The position numbers and the translations under genes were made by a program. The notes under the pieces are model-generated. The model did no database searches. It was not told the origin of the DNA and saw nothing but the letters and a program-made list of their open reading frames with translations. Shown piece after piece: positions 20,198 to 30,000 of a stretch of 64,000 nt of DNA (the stretch's first letter is position 1; every line of letters begins with the position of its first letter). The DNA is from Paracoccaceae bacterium (lineage in GTDB: Bacteria > Pseudomonadota > Alphaproteobacteria > Rhodobacterales > Rhodobacteraceae): NCBI GenBank assembly GCA_902606585.1, contig CACLGX010000004.1, positions 48,336 through 112,335 on the forward strand, written 5' to 3'.

Positions 20198-20782
20198 ATG
20201 AAGAAAAATCGCGCTTGGCAAAGAATGCTTTCAGGACGCAGGCTTGACCTTTTGGACCCTACCCCTCTCGATATTGAAGTTGAGGATATAGCGCATGGTT
20301 TATCTTTCGTTGCCAGGTGGAATGGGCAAACGAATGGAAATTTTCCATACAGTGTTGCGGAACATTCGCTCTTAGTGGAACAGATTTATTCTAAATCTTT
20401 TAAAAACCCTGAAAAAAAATGGTGCTTGGCGGCACTTCTTCACGATGCGCCAGAATATGTAATTGGGGATATGATTTCACCAGTAAAATCAGCTATTGGT
20501 AGTGGCTATCAGTCTTTAGAAAATCGTTTAAGTTCTGCAATTAACCTTAGGTTTGGGCTTCCCACAAAAATACCGGACAAAATTAAAAAGCAAATTAAAA
20601 AAGCAGATAAAATTAGCGCATGGATCGAAGCCATTCAAATCGCTGGCTTTTCAAAAAATGAGGCAGACAAATTATTTGGGGGTGTAGATACTAAAGAAAT
20701 AGACAGGTTTTCTATTCGACTGCGCCCACCTATTGAGGTTCGAGAAAACTATATTTCAAGATTCAACGAATTAATTATTTAG
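20198..20782 (+). CDS. HD-domain phosphohydrolase (YfbR-like)
   Basis: A 194-residue soluble protein with an HD metal-dependent phosphohydrolase domain. The ligand set is readable: histidine in SVAEHSLLVEQ, the HD pair in ALLHDAPEYVIGD, and a later aspartate in KKADKISAWIEA. The nearest family I recognise is the YfbR-type 5'-nucleotidase/hydrolase group, common next to regulatory genes in Rhodobacterales. The substrate is not known. No good ribosome-binding site is visible before the ATG. It is divergent from ahcY and its end overlaps the end of regA by 8 bases on the opposite strand. Confidence 0.8.
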   Translation: MKKNRAWQRMLSGRRLDLLDPTPLDIEVEDIAHGLSFVARWNGQTNGNFPYSVAEHSLLVEQIYSKSFKNPEKKWCLAALLHDAPEYVIGDMISPVKSAIGSGYQSLENRLSSAINLRFGLPTKIPDKIKKQIKKADKISAWIEAIQIAGFSKNEADKLFGGVDTKEIDRFSIRLRPPIEVRENYISRFNELII

Positions 20783-21344
20783 GGCTCCGTTTTGCTAGAA
20801 TTCTCTGAAGGGTTCTTCGATGCATATTAAGACGTCGGGCAGTCTCACTTACATTCCTATCGCATAGTTCATAAACTCGCTGAATATGTTCCCACCTTAC
20901 TCTATCGGCACTCATTGGATTTTCTGGAGGTGGCGGTAGATCATCGCCAGAAGCAAGAAGAGCATTCATTATATCTGATGCATCCGCAGGCTTTGATAAA
21001 TAGTCAGTCGCGCCAATTTTTACCGCAGCAACTGCAGTCGCTATAGCTCCATAACCTGTCAAAACAACAACACGGCAATCTGGGCGCTTATCGTTTAAAA
21101 CCTCCACGACATCTAACCCGTTACCATCTGTTAGTCGCAAATCCACGACAGCATAAGCTGGTGGTCGAGCAGTAGCTATTGCTCTGCCAGCCGCAACTGA
21201 ACCCGCAGATTCAACTTTAAAGCCTCGTTTCTCCATAGCTTTCGTCAATCTACGCAAAAAGGGCTCATCGTCGTCAACCAATAACAACGTTTTATCTACG
21301 CCAATTTCTTCCGTTTTTCTTTCAAGCAAATCGACCAACTCCAT
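20775..21344 (-). CDS. regA: Redox response regulator RegA/PrrA/ActR
   Basis: RegA is the response regulator paired with the redox-sensing kinase RegB. In alphaproteobacteria it controls energy, carbon and nitrogen metabolism according to electron flow. The 189-residue product has a receiver domain with the acidic pocket VDDDEPFL (D24, D25), phosphoacceptor D68 in VVDLRLTDG and the conserved lysine in YLSKPAD. A proline stretch (DDLPPPPENP) links it to a Fis-type helix-turn-helix (VSETARRLNMHRRTLQRIL). This architecture is diagnostic of PrrA/RegA. It lies downstream of senC and near the divergent regB, the classic arrangement. Confidence 0.95.
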   Translation of the reverse strand: MELVDLLERKTEEIGVDKTLLLVDDDEPFLRRLTKAMEKRGFKVESAGSVAAGRAIATARPPAYAVVDLRLTDGNGLDVVEVLNDKRPDCRVVVLTGYGAIATAVAAVKIGATDYLSKPADASDIMNALLASGDDLPPPPENPMSADRVRWEHIQRVYELCDRNVSETARRLNMHRRTLQRILAKRSPK

Positions 21345-21393
21345 TCAATTATGTTTATTTAGTACGACATCAAGTTAGGGTCAAATTTTGTAT

Positions 21394-22035
21394 TTAACTA
21401 TTCTTTATAAAGCAGGCAGTAATATTCGCGATTTCATCAGCTGATTTATCTCGCCTAAAAAACTCAACAAAGCCATATTCAGGCAGAATTAGATAAGTCA
21501 GAGTCGAATGATCAACTAAATACCAATCATCGTTAGAATTTTGTGCTTTGTAATATGTTTTATATACTTTTGAAACGTGGTCGATTTGATCTTTGCTTCC
21601 CGTTAAGCCTATCATTTTTGGGTGATGATACTTCACAAAATCACCAATCACCTCTGGTGTGTCTCGTTCAGGATCAATGCTCACAAAAACAGGGGTTACT
21701 GAAATGTTATTATTATCCAGCAGATCTACTGCCTCAGCATTTCGATATACATCCAAGGGGCATATGTCTGGGCAAAAAGTATAACCAAAATATAAAATGG
21801 TTGGTTCTTTAAAAATATCTTTTTCTGTAACGATCTGACCATCTTGATTTATAAGCTCAAATTCACCGCCAATATTTGTATTGCCCAAGGCCTTGCTCAT
21901 TCTACACTCTGCAAATGGATCAACACCCTTTGCAAAATTGATTTGGCCGGATGTAAAAATCCAAAAAATAAATAAGCTCAGCAAAAGCAGGATCAAAGCG
22001 AATAGGCTAATTAACAAACCCAGTGATCGCGACAT
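21394..22035 (-). CDS. senC: SCO1/SenC/PrrC copper chaperone-like protein
   Basis: SCO-family proteins are thioredoxin-fold, membrane-anchored proteins that deliver copper to cytochrome c oxidase and in this locus modulate RegB signalling. The start is MSRSLGLLISL at 22035, with AAAGGG upstream, giving 213 residues. The N-terminal hydrophobic anchor (about 5-28) is followed by the copper motif FCPDICPLD (CxxxC) and the conserved histidine in VDHSTLTYLI. YFGYTFCPDICP and SIDPERDTP are typical family blocks. It is transcribed with regA (49 bases downstream) and divergently from regB. Confidence 0.94.
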   Translation of the reverse strand: MSRSLGLLISLFALILLLLSLFIFWIFTSGQINFAKGVDPFAECRMSKALGNTNIGGEFELINQDGQIVTEKDIFKEPTILYFGYTFCPDICPLDVYRNAEAVDLLDNNNISVTPVFVSIDPERDTPEVIGDFVKYHHPKMIGLTGSKDQIDHVSKVYKTYYKAQNSNDDWYLVDHSTLTYLILPEYGFVEFFRRDKSADEIANITACFIKNS

Positions 22036-22082
22036 TAAAATTCCCTTTGTACGGTGAAGCACTAATTTAGTTTTACTAAGTA

Positions 22083-22112
22083 TACCTTAATATGATTAAA
22101 TGTAATAAGGTA
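22083..22112. promoter_or_regulatory. Inverted repeat in the senC-regB divergent gap
   Basis: TACCTTA (22083-22089) and TAAGGTA (22106-22112) form a perfect 7-bp inverted repeat with 16 bases between the arms, in the 85-base gap between divergent senC and regB. The second arm overlaps the likely regB ribosome-binding region. It could be an operator or part of overlapping promoters. It does not resemble the GC-rich RegA site described in Rhodobacter. Confidence 0.35.
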
Positions 22113-22120
22113 AGGCGATT

Positions 22121-23497
22121 ATGATAGAGTCAAATCAAGACCTTTTCCCGGAAAGCAAACGAGGAGAATGGATAAGACTTCGCACCATGATTTTTATCAG
22201 GTGGGTTGCAATTAGTGGCCAATTAGCTGCGATTGTTACCGCTTTCCAATATTTCGAATTGTCTTTAAACCTTAGTCTTTGTTTTTTTGCTGTGGGCCTA
22301 TCTGCATTAGCAAATATCGTAGCAAGCCTTTTGTTCCCAGAAAGCAAAAGGTTAAGCGAGTTGGAAAATGTATTCATGATTTTGTTTGACCTGTTTCAAT
22401 TAGCTTTTCTGCTTTTTTTAACTGGTGGATTAAACAATCCTTTTTCTTTTCTACTCATAGCCCCTGTTGTTGTTTCTGCCGCAGCCCTAAAAAAAAGATC
22501 CACTTTCATTATAGGTTCAGCCGCCGTTTTCATTGTAACTCTCCTGTCACATTTTTATGTACCTTTAGAAAGTTTATCTGGTGAAACTTTAAATATTCCC
22601 GATATTTTCTTGTTTGGAAATTGGATTGCAATAAGTACTGGAATTGTATTTTTGGCTTTTTATTCAACCCGAGTTACGTCGGAACTAAACACAATGAGTG
22701 ATGCTCTATTCGCTACACAAACAGCACTATCTAGAGAGCAAAAGTTAACTGATCTGGGTGGAGTTGTAGCAGCGGCAGCCCACGAGCTAGGAACCCCACT
22801 AGCAACGATAAAATTAACAAGCTCAGAACTGATAGAGGAGCTTAAAAATTTTCCAGAACTTCTTAATGATGCATTGTTAATTCGCGATCAGGCTGATCGC
22901 TGCGGAAATATCCTAAATAATATGGGTAGCGCTGGGAAAGACGACTTACAAATGCATCAAGCTTTACTTGCTGAAATAATTAGAGAAGCAGCAGAACCGC
23001 ATTCAAATCGAGGAGTAGCAATTGAGACAAAAATATCAGATGGCCACAAGGGCGGAATAGATGAACCGTATATAATTCGAAGGCCAGAAATAATCCATGG
23101 GCTGAGAAATATGATTCAAAACGCTGTTGACTTTGCAACGTCAAAAGTTTGGGTAGAAAGCTCTTGGACCAAAGAGTCAATTAAAATTACTATTTCTGAT
23201 GATGGTTATGGTTATCCTCCAAATCTTTTAGGAAGACTGGGTGATCCTTTCCTAGGAGCCAAAATAGGAAAAGAAAACAGACAAGGATATGAAGGTATGG
23301 GGCTGGGCTTGTTTATTGCCAAAACACTGCTTGAGAGAACAGGCGCAAATATAAGTTTTTCCAACGGACATAAAAACCAAACATCTAGCCAATCGCAAGG
23401 CGCACCATCTGGGGCTATCGTTCACATATATTGGCCAAGAAAAAAAGTCGAGATAACTTCAAACCTTTTTGGTGAAAATCAAAATTTTTCTATATAA
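22121..23497 (+). CDS. regB: Redox sensor histidine kinase RegB/PrrB
   Basis: RegB is the membrane kinase that senses the quinone pool and cellular redox state and phosphorylates RegA. The 458-residue product has about six transmembrane helices (23-185) with the quinone-binding GGLNNPF (102-108). The H-box reads AAAAHELGTPLATIK (phosphoacceptor H221), followed by the DQADRCGNILNNMG segment with the redox-active cysteine (C261). The C-terminal ATPase domain shows N-box NMIQNAVDFA and G-boxes ISDDGYGYP and GMGLGLFIAK. All known sensing residues are kept. It is divergent from senC-regA, as in Rhodobacter, and 77 bases upstream of tsaE. Confidence 0.96.
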   Translation: MIESNQDLFPESKRGEWIRLRTMIFIRWVAISGQLAAIVTAFQYFELSLNLSLCFFAVGLSALANIVASLLFPESKRLSELENVFMILFDLFQLAFLLFLTGGLNNPFSFLLIAPVVVSAAALKKRSTFIIGSAAVFIVTLLSHFYVPLESLSGETLNIPDIFLFGNWIAISTGIVFLAFYSTRVTSELNTMSDALFATQTALSREQKLTDLGGVVAAAAHELGTPLATIKLTSSELIEELKNFPELLNDALLIRDQADRCGNILNNMGSAGKDDLQMHQALLAEIIREAAEPHSNRGVAIETKISDGHKGGIDEPYIIRRPEIIHGLRNMIQNAVDFATSKVWVESSWTKESIKITISDDGYGYPPNLLGRLGDPFLGAKIGKENRQGYEGMGLGLFIAKTLLERTGANISFSNGHKNQTSSQSQGAPSGAIVHIYWPRKKVEITSNLFGENQNFSI

Positions 23498-23574
23498 GTT
23501 TTTTTGAACCTTTTTGCCAATTGCTTTGTCGGCAATATCACCAAAACAATTATTTTATTTTGTAGTACAGTTTT

Positions 23575-24039
23575 ATGAAAAAAACACTTATATCAAATGG
23601 ACCCCTCGAAACCAAAGCGCTTGCTTCAAGAATAAGAGAAAAGTTGCAAAATGGTGATATAGTATTGTTGAAAGGGGAAATTGGAGCAGGTAAAAGTCAC
23701 TTTGCAAGGTCCCTTATACAAGCCGCAATGGATAAAGTAGAAGACGTTCCATCTCCAACATTTACCCTAGTACAAACTTATGACACTTTAGCTGGCTCTA
23801 TTTGGCATGCCGATCTGTACCGATTAAGTGATCAGAGCGAGGTTTTTGAATTAGGCTTAATTGATGCGTTTGGTAATGATATTGTTCTAATAGAATGGCC
23901 AGATCGACTTGGTTATCTTGAACCACAAGATGCACTTACGATTGAATTAGTTATTCTTGAAAATGATAAAAGAGAAGTAATTTTTTCAACTAGCTCTTGC
24001 GTATGGGAGGCGCGTCTTGAGAAGACCTTACAGAAATAA
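23575..24039 (+). CDS. tsaE: tRNA threonylcarbamoyladenosine biosynthesis ATPase TsaE
   Basis: TsaE is the small P-loop ATPase of the TsaBDE complex that installs t6A37 in tRNAs. The 154-residue product has Walker A LKGEIGAGKSHFAR (about 37-50), SPTFTLVQTYD and WHADLYRL, plus the Walker B-like IVLIEWPDRLGY. These are all family hallmarks. Length is normal. Its partner tsaD is at 16.6 kb. In many Rhodobacterales a sugar kinase (AmgK) and nucleotidyltransferase (MurU) follow tsaE, as I recall. Here addB follows directly after about 50 bases. Confidence 0.94.
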   Translation: MKKTLISNGPLETKALASRIREKLQNGDIVLLKGEIGAGKSHFARSLIQAAMDKVEDVPSPTFTLVQTYDTLAGSIWHADLYRLSDQSEVFELGLIDAFGNDIVLIEWPDRLGYLEPQDALTIELVILENDKREVIFSTSSCVWEARLEKTLQK

Positions 24040-24089
24040 AATCTGTATTAATTTATTTTTTAGAAACCTTTACGTAAAAGGGCTTACAG

Positions 24090-27020
24090 ATGATTTTTCC
24101 TGATATTTCTGGGATATTTGGCATCAGCCCTGGAGCAAACTTTCCACGCGAGCTTGCAAATGGAATATTGAACCGTTTTGCAACATCTGAGCCAGAGGTT
24201 TTAGCAAATTTACAAGTAATAGTTAATTCAACAAGAATGCGTCACAGGTTAACAGAAGAATTAGTTGAGTTGGGGGCCATGCTCCATCCCCGTATTTTAA
24301 TTTTGCCTGAAGTATCCGAACTTATTCCCGATAGTTATAAACCAAATCCTCCTTATTCTTTAGTTCATAAATTTGAAATTATGGCATTAGTTCAAAAACT
24401 GGTCGAAGCACAGCCAGATATTGCTGCTCAATCGTCTATCTACGCACTTACAAAAAGTCTTTCTGATTTGATTGACGAAATTCAAGGGGAAGCTGTACCT
24501 GTTGAAAAAATTTTAAACCTCGATATTTCAGATCTATCTGGCCATTGGAAAAGAAGCCAACTTTTTTTGAATATCATAAAAAAATATCTTGAAAATCGAA
24601 AAACTGACCCAGATGAAGAGGCTTGGTTAAGACAAGTTATAGGTGCTCTTACTATTTATTGGTCAAAGAGCCCGCCCCAAAACCCTATACTTATTGCTGG
24701 CTCATCCGGCTCGCGAGCAACGACAAGAAAATTAATACAGGAAATTATTAAGTTGCCTAATGGGGCAGTAGTTTTACCAGGTTTCGATTTTACTTTACCT
24801 AAAGAATTATGGGGTGAAAAAGAACAAGTAGGCGTGCCAGAAGACCATCCACAGTTTAGAAATTTGAAAACATTTTTTACCTTAGGGCTGCGGCAAGAAC
24901 AACTACAAAAATGGTACCTAAAAGAAAAATCTAATATAGCATTACAAAATTTAATTGGTCTATCTTTAAGGCCAGCACCTGTTACGGATTGCTGGTTAGA
25001 AGAAGGCCCAAAATTGGGCAATGTTTCAGATATCACAGAAAAAATAAGTCTGGTTGAAGCTGATAGCATTAGGGATGAGGCTTTGGCTATATCATTCAGA
25101 ATAATTTCTGCCGTGAAAGAAGAGCAAAATCTGATTTTGATATCACCAAACCGAAAGCTGACAAGAATGGTTTCCGCCTACCTATCTAATTGGGATATTA
25201 TTCCTGATGACAGTGCTGGGGTTCCTTTACAGCTAACACCCTCGGGTAGATTTCTACGCTTAGTGGTTTCTCTTTTTACAGGACCTGTGACGACAACAAA
25301 AATTTTTGCTTTATTGAAGCATCCTTTAACTCACAGTGGCGGGGAATTTAGAAATGATCATTTAGTATTTGTTCAAAGCCTCGAACTGTTCTTCAGAACC
25401 GCCGATGTCAGTATATTTTGTGCAGAAAGTATTTCTATTTGGTTGCAGGAAGTAAAGAATCCATATGCCTCAAAGTGGACGTCTTGGGTTTGCAATATTT
25501 TAGAAATGTTTAAGTTGCAGGATTCCTATGTTTTTGAAGAAATTCTCGATAAACACATTGAGATTTCCAACAGCTTGGCTTCTGGTCCAGACCAAAATGA
25601 GGCAAACAGTTCTGGTGGATTATGGAAACAAAATGATGGCCGCCATTGTTTTAAAATTATTGAAAAAATAAAGGAGGCCTCTCCAACGGCTAGTTCTATA
25701 TCAGCATCAAGATATGCAGACGTCTTTAATTCAATACTGGCCGAGGAACATGTACCAGAAATAAACCCAACTCATCCCAATATTATGATTTGGGGAACTT
25801 TAGAAGCTAGAGCGCATAATGCTGAGGTTTTGATTTTAGCCGGTATGAATGAAGGCTCCTGGCCATCTCCTGCTGCAATAGATCCATGGTTGAATAGAAA
25901 GATGCGAAAAGAGGCTGGATTGCTCTCTCCTGAGAGACGAATAGGCCTATCAGCACACGATTATCAACAGTCAGTCTGTAGCTCTAGTGTTTTAATGACT
26001 AGAAGTACCAAGGATAACGAATCGGAAACGATACCATCCAGATGGTTAAATAGACTTTTGAACCTACTAAGTGGGCTTTCCGGAAATAATGGTCCCGAGG
26101 CAGTTGAAAAAATGAAAGGTCGTGGCACAAAGTGGCTAGACTGGGCTTATGAAACAAAAAACTTTACCCCAACGAAAACAGCAAAACGGCCTTCTCCCAA
26201 ACCACCAAAAGACACACGGCCCAAAAAACTATCTGTAACAGAGATAAAAACTCTTATTCGAGACCCTTATGCTATCTATGCAAAACATATCCTAAAATTA
26301 ACCCCTCTTAAGCCATTACATCGAACGGCTGATCCTCTATTAAGGGGGGTTATAATACACAAAATTTTTGAGCAGTTTGTTAGGAATTGGCAACAAGACG
26401 CTTCATTGCTTGATCAAAAAAACTTTTTGTTAGATCTAACAAAAGAGCAACTAATAAAAAAAGTTGCTTCACCTACTGCACAGATCTTTTGGTTTTCTAG
26501 GGTTGAAAAAATAGCAGACTGGTTTGTTTCGGAAGAAGCAATTAGGAGGACTATGAGCAAGCCCATTGCATTAGAGAAGAAAGGGCAAATTATTATCCCA
26601 AACCTGGGCTTTAAACTCACTGCGCAAGTTGACCGAGTTGATATTAATCAGGACGGTAAAGCTATAATTTATGATTATAAAACGGGCACTGTACCAAATA
26701 GAAATGTCCAATTACATTTTGATAAGCAGCTTTTTTTACTTGCTTTAATTGTTGAAGATGGTGGTTTTTCGGATATTGCACCTTTGAGTGTTTCTAATGC
26801 TTCTTTTATTGATCTTAATAATAAAAAGGCAGTTTTTGCCCCATTTGATCAAGAATGTTTAGAAACACACCGTGGCAAATTCCACTTATTGATTGAGAGA
26901 TATCTCAATCCAGAACAGGGCTTTACCGCAAGGCGAGCTATGTTTCAGGTTGAAGATATTTCTGACTATGATGGGATATCCCGTTTTGGGGAGTGGTCTA
27001 TTCAGGATAAGACCCAATGA
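24090..27020 (+). CDS. addB: Double-strand break repair protein AddB (alphaproteobacterial type)
   Basis: AddB is the second subunit of the AddAB helicase-nuclease, which processes double-strand ends for RecA. The 976-residue product has an inactivated helicase-like N-terminal region. The C-terminal RecB-type nuclease domain shows AQVDRVDINQDG and IIYDYKTG (catalytic D and K). The segment before the nuclease reads VTEIKTLIRDPYAIYAKH, with no cysteine. I cannot see the four-cysteine iron-sulfur arrangement found in Gram-positive AddB, which fits the alphaproteobacterial branch. It overlaps addA by 4 bases, so the two subunits are coupled. Confidence 0.93.
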   Translation: MIFPDISGIFGISPGANFPRELANGILNRFATSEPEVLANLQVIVNSTRMRHRLTEELVELGAMLHPRILILPEVSELIPDSYKPNPPYSLVHKFEIMALVQKLVEAQPDIAAQSSIYALTKSLSDLIDEIQGEAVPVEKILNLDISDLSGHWKRSQLFLNIIKKYLENRKTDPDEEAWLRQVIGALTIYWSKSPPQNPILIAGSSGSRATTRKLIQEIIKLPNGAVVLPGFDFTLPKELWGEKEQVGVPEDHPQFRNLKTFFTLGLRQEQLQKWYLKEKSNIALQNLIGLSLRPAPVTDCWLEEGPKLGNVSDITEKISLVEADSIRDEALAISFRIISAVKEEQNLILISPNRKLTRMVSAYLSNWDIIPDDSAGVPLQLTPSGRFLRLVVSLFTGPVTTTKIFALLKHPLTHSGGEFRNDHLVFVQSLELFFRTADVSIFCAESISIWLQEVKNPYASKWTSWVCNILEMFKLQDSYVFEEILDKHIEISNSLASGPDQNEANSSGGLWKQNDGRHCFKIIEKIKEASPTASSISASRYADVFNSILAEEHVPEINPTHPNIMIWGTLEARAHNAEVLILAGMNEGSWPSPAAIDPWLNRKMRKEAGLLSPERRIGLSAHDYQQSVCSSSVLMTRSTKDNESETIPSRWLNRLLNLLSGLSGNNGPEAVEKMKGRGTKWLDWAYETKNFTPTKTAKRPSPKPPKDTRPKKLSVTEIKTLIRDPYAIYAKHILKLTPLKPLHRTADPLLRGVIIHKIFEQFVRNWQQDASLLDQKNFLLDLTKEQLIKKVASPTAQIFWFSRVEKIADWFVSEEAIRRTMSKPIALEKKGQIIIPNLGFKLTAQVDRVDINQDGKAIIYDYKTGTVPNRNVQLHFDKQLFLLALIVEDGGFSDIAPLSVSNASFIDLNNKKAVFAPFDQECLETHRGKFHLLIERYLNPEQGFTARRAMFQVEDISDYDGISRFGEWSIQDKTQ

Positions 27021-30000
27021 AAAACCATAACATGGCAACTCTCGCTCAAATCCGTGCATCTAATCCAGATGGCTCTACTTGGCTTTCTGCTAACGCAGGT
27101 TCTGGCAAGACGCGTGTTTTAACCGATAGGGTTGCTAGATTACTACTGGAAGGCGTGTCACCCGAAAATATTTTATGCTTAACTTATACAAAAGCCGCAG
27201 CGTCAGAAATGCAAAACCGCTTATTTGAGCGCTTGGGTAAGTGGGCTATGCAAGATGACAGAAATCTCAGAAATAGCCTTACTAAACTAGGCCTAGAACT
27301 GAGACTAAACAAACAAACATTTAAGCAAGCAAGAACTCTGTTCGCTCGAGCAATTGAGGTGCCAGGAAGCTTAAAGATACAAACAATTCACTCTTTTTGC
27401 TCTTCGTTACTCAGACGTTTTCCTCTTGAGGCAGGTGTTTCTCCGAATTTCACAGAAATTGATGAATGGACTGCCAAAGCACTTTGTACAGAAATTTTGG
27501 AAAAAATATCAAATGATGAGATAGTCTCAATCTCTTTGGCTAATGTTTCAAAATTTCTGAGTGATGTTAATTTGACAGACCTGCTGACAGATATTTTAAA
27601 GAATCGTACTGTTTTGTCCAAATTTAAAAGTCATTCTGAAATCTATTCTGAGTTTGGATTAAATAGTAATGTGCCTTTTGAAGAATGCTTAAATAAACAC
27701 TTCGACAGTAAAGACCTTAAAGTGATAAAAATTTTACGAGAGGGCATGCAAAATGGTGGTGTCCGAGACAGAGCAGCTGCCAAAAAACTCTTAAATATAA
27801 AATCTATCAATTTAGAATTTATAAAAACCTTAGAAGATATTTTATTGTACAAAGGCAGTACGGAAAAGAGACCCGAATTTAGTGCAAAAACTAATAGTTT
27901 TGCCTCTAAAACTGTCCTAAACGAATTTTTAAATTCTTCTGTAGAACAAGTAAATAAATTAGCAGCGAGAATAGAAGTTTTTCGACAAACAAGAATTTCA
28001 TATGAAACGTCAGAGAAAATCTGTGCTCTTTACGATTTCTCACGAGTTTTTCTTAATCATTATACAAATGAAAAATTACTTCGTGGTTGGTTAGATTTTG
28101 ATGACCTTATTTTAAAAACCCAAAAACTTTTGATAGATCCTACGATAGCAACTTGGATATTATATCGTTTAGATGGAGGTATCGATCATATACTCATTGA
28201 CGAGGCACAAGATACTAGCCCTACACAATGGCGAATTATAGAAAAACTATCGCAAGAGTTTTATGCCGGAGAAGGCTCTCGAGACAAAATAAACCGGACC
28301 CTATTCGTTGTTGGTGATAAAAAACAATCAATTTATTCTTTCCAAGGCGCCGACACTTTTGAGCTCAATCGAATTCAAAAAAAATTTAAAAAACGATTTG
28401 ACGAGGCGGCCAAACCCTTAAAAGAATTAAGTTTACAATATTCTTTTAGATCATCTCCTACAATTCTAAGGTTTGTTGATAGCATTCTAGAAAAACCTGA
28501 AAGTAAAAATGGAAGTGAACTAGAAAGCACAGAAAATCATATATCATTTTATTCTAAATTACCGGGCCGAGTTGATCTTTGGCCCTCTATAGAAAAGGCC
28601 GAGCAACCAAAAGATACAGAGTGGCAAAGCCCTGTAGATATGCCAGGAAAAGAAGATGAGAGGGTAAGATTGGCATGCCTATTAGCTGACCAAATTAACA
28701 CATTAATATCTTCTAACAGTTTAATTCCAGAAAGAACTGGCAATGATTATGTTATGCGTAAAATTAGCGCTGGCGATTTTTTAATACTGGTCCAGCGCCG
28801 ATCAGTTTTATTTCATGAGATAATCAAAGCATGCAAAAAAAGAGGCCTGCCTATTTCAGGAGCTGATCGCTTAAAGCTTATGGACGAGATTGCGGTTAAA
28901 GACCTCATTGCTTTGCTTTCATTTTTATCCTCTCCACAAGATGACTTGTCGTTAGCCACTATACTAAAATCACCTCTATTTAGCTGGAGCGAGAAGGAGC
29001 TTTTTGACTTAGCACATGATCGAGAAAATAGATTTTTATGGGAAGAGCTTAAAAAAAGGTCGGATATATTTACACATGAGTATTTAGTTTTGAGCAATCT
29101 ACTAGCCAGTATTGATTATCTAAGGCCTTATGAACTTCTTGAAAAAATACTCAACCAATATAACGGACGGGCTAATCTGATATCGCGCTTAGGAGCAGAA
29201 GCAGAAGACGCTATAGATGCTTTGCTATCTTTATCAATTGATTACGAAGTGCAAGAAACACCGAGCCTTGTAGGCTTTTTATCATGGGTTTCAACCTCTG
29301 GTTTTGAGATAAAAAGACAGCTGACAAAACAAGAAAACCAAATACGAGTAATGACTATACACGGCGCAAAAGGTCTCGAGTCTCCAATTGTTATACTACC
29401 AGAGACCCAAAAAAGGAAAGTTGAGCTACGCGATAAAATCCTAGTAGGGGAAAAAATTGCGGTGTGGAACAATAAAAAGGGCGAAGCTTCTCGTACCGAA
29501 GAAGAAATTAAATCAAAAAAAATACAAGCGCTAGAAGCCGAAAGGAGCCGGCTTCTTTATGTTGCAATCACCAGAGCTGAAACTTGGTTCATTGCAATGT
29601 CCGCAGGTCAATTAGACGACAAATGTTGGTATGAGAAAATAAAAAGTAGTTTACAATCGTCTAAAGCAAAAAAGCAAATTTTCCCTACTGGGGAAGGACT
29701 AAGGCTTGAAGAAGGAAACTGGTCATCTGCAACAGAAGAAAAAGAGTATCAGTCAAAAAAATCAAGAAATAAATTACCCGATTGGATCAAAAAGGTAAGT
29801 TTTGAAAACAAAATGCAACCAAATTATCTTATTCCATCGGATTTGGGGGGCTCCAAAACATTATCAAAAGGAAACGGGTTAAGCGAGGAAGAGGCTGCGC
29901 TTCATGGATCGCGTGTGCATAAATTACTTGATTTACTTCCAAGGTATTCTTCTCAAGATTGGCCCGAATATTCTTTAAAAATGCTCAAGGCCAACAGACT

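Noticed and set aside
23498-23574. Repeat TTGCC...GGCAA after regB as a terminator
   Set aside because: The stem is only 5 bp and is followed by TATCACC, not a T-tract.
24656-25069. 137-residue ORF antisense to addB
   Set aside because: Fully inside addB, cysteine- and serine-rich as expected of antisense frames. No motif.
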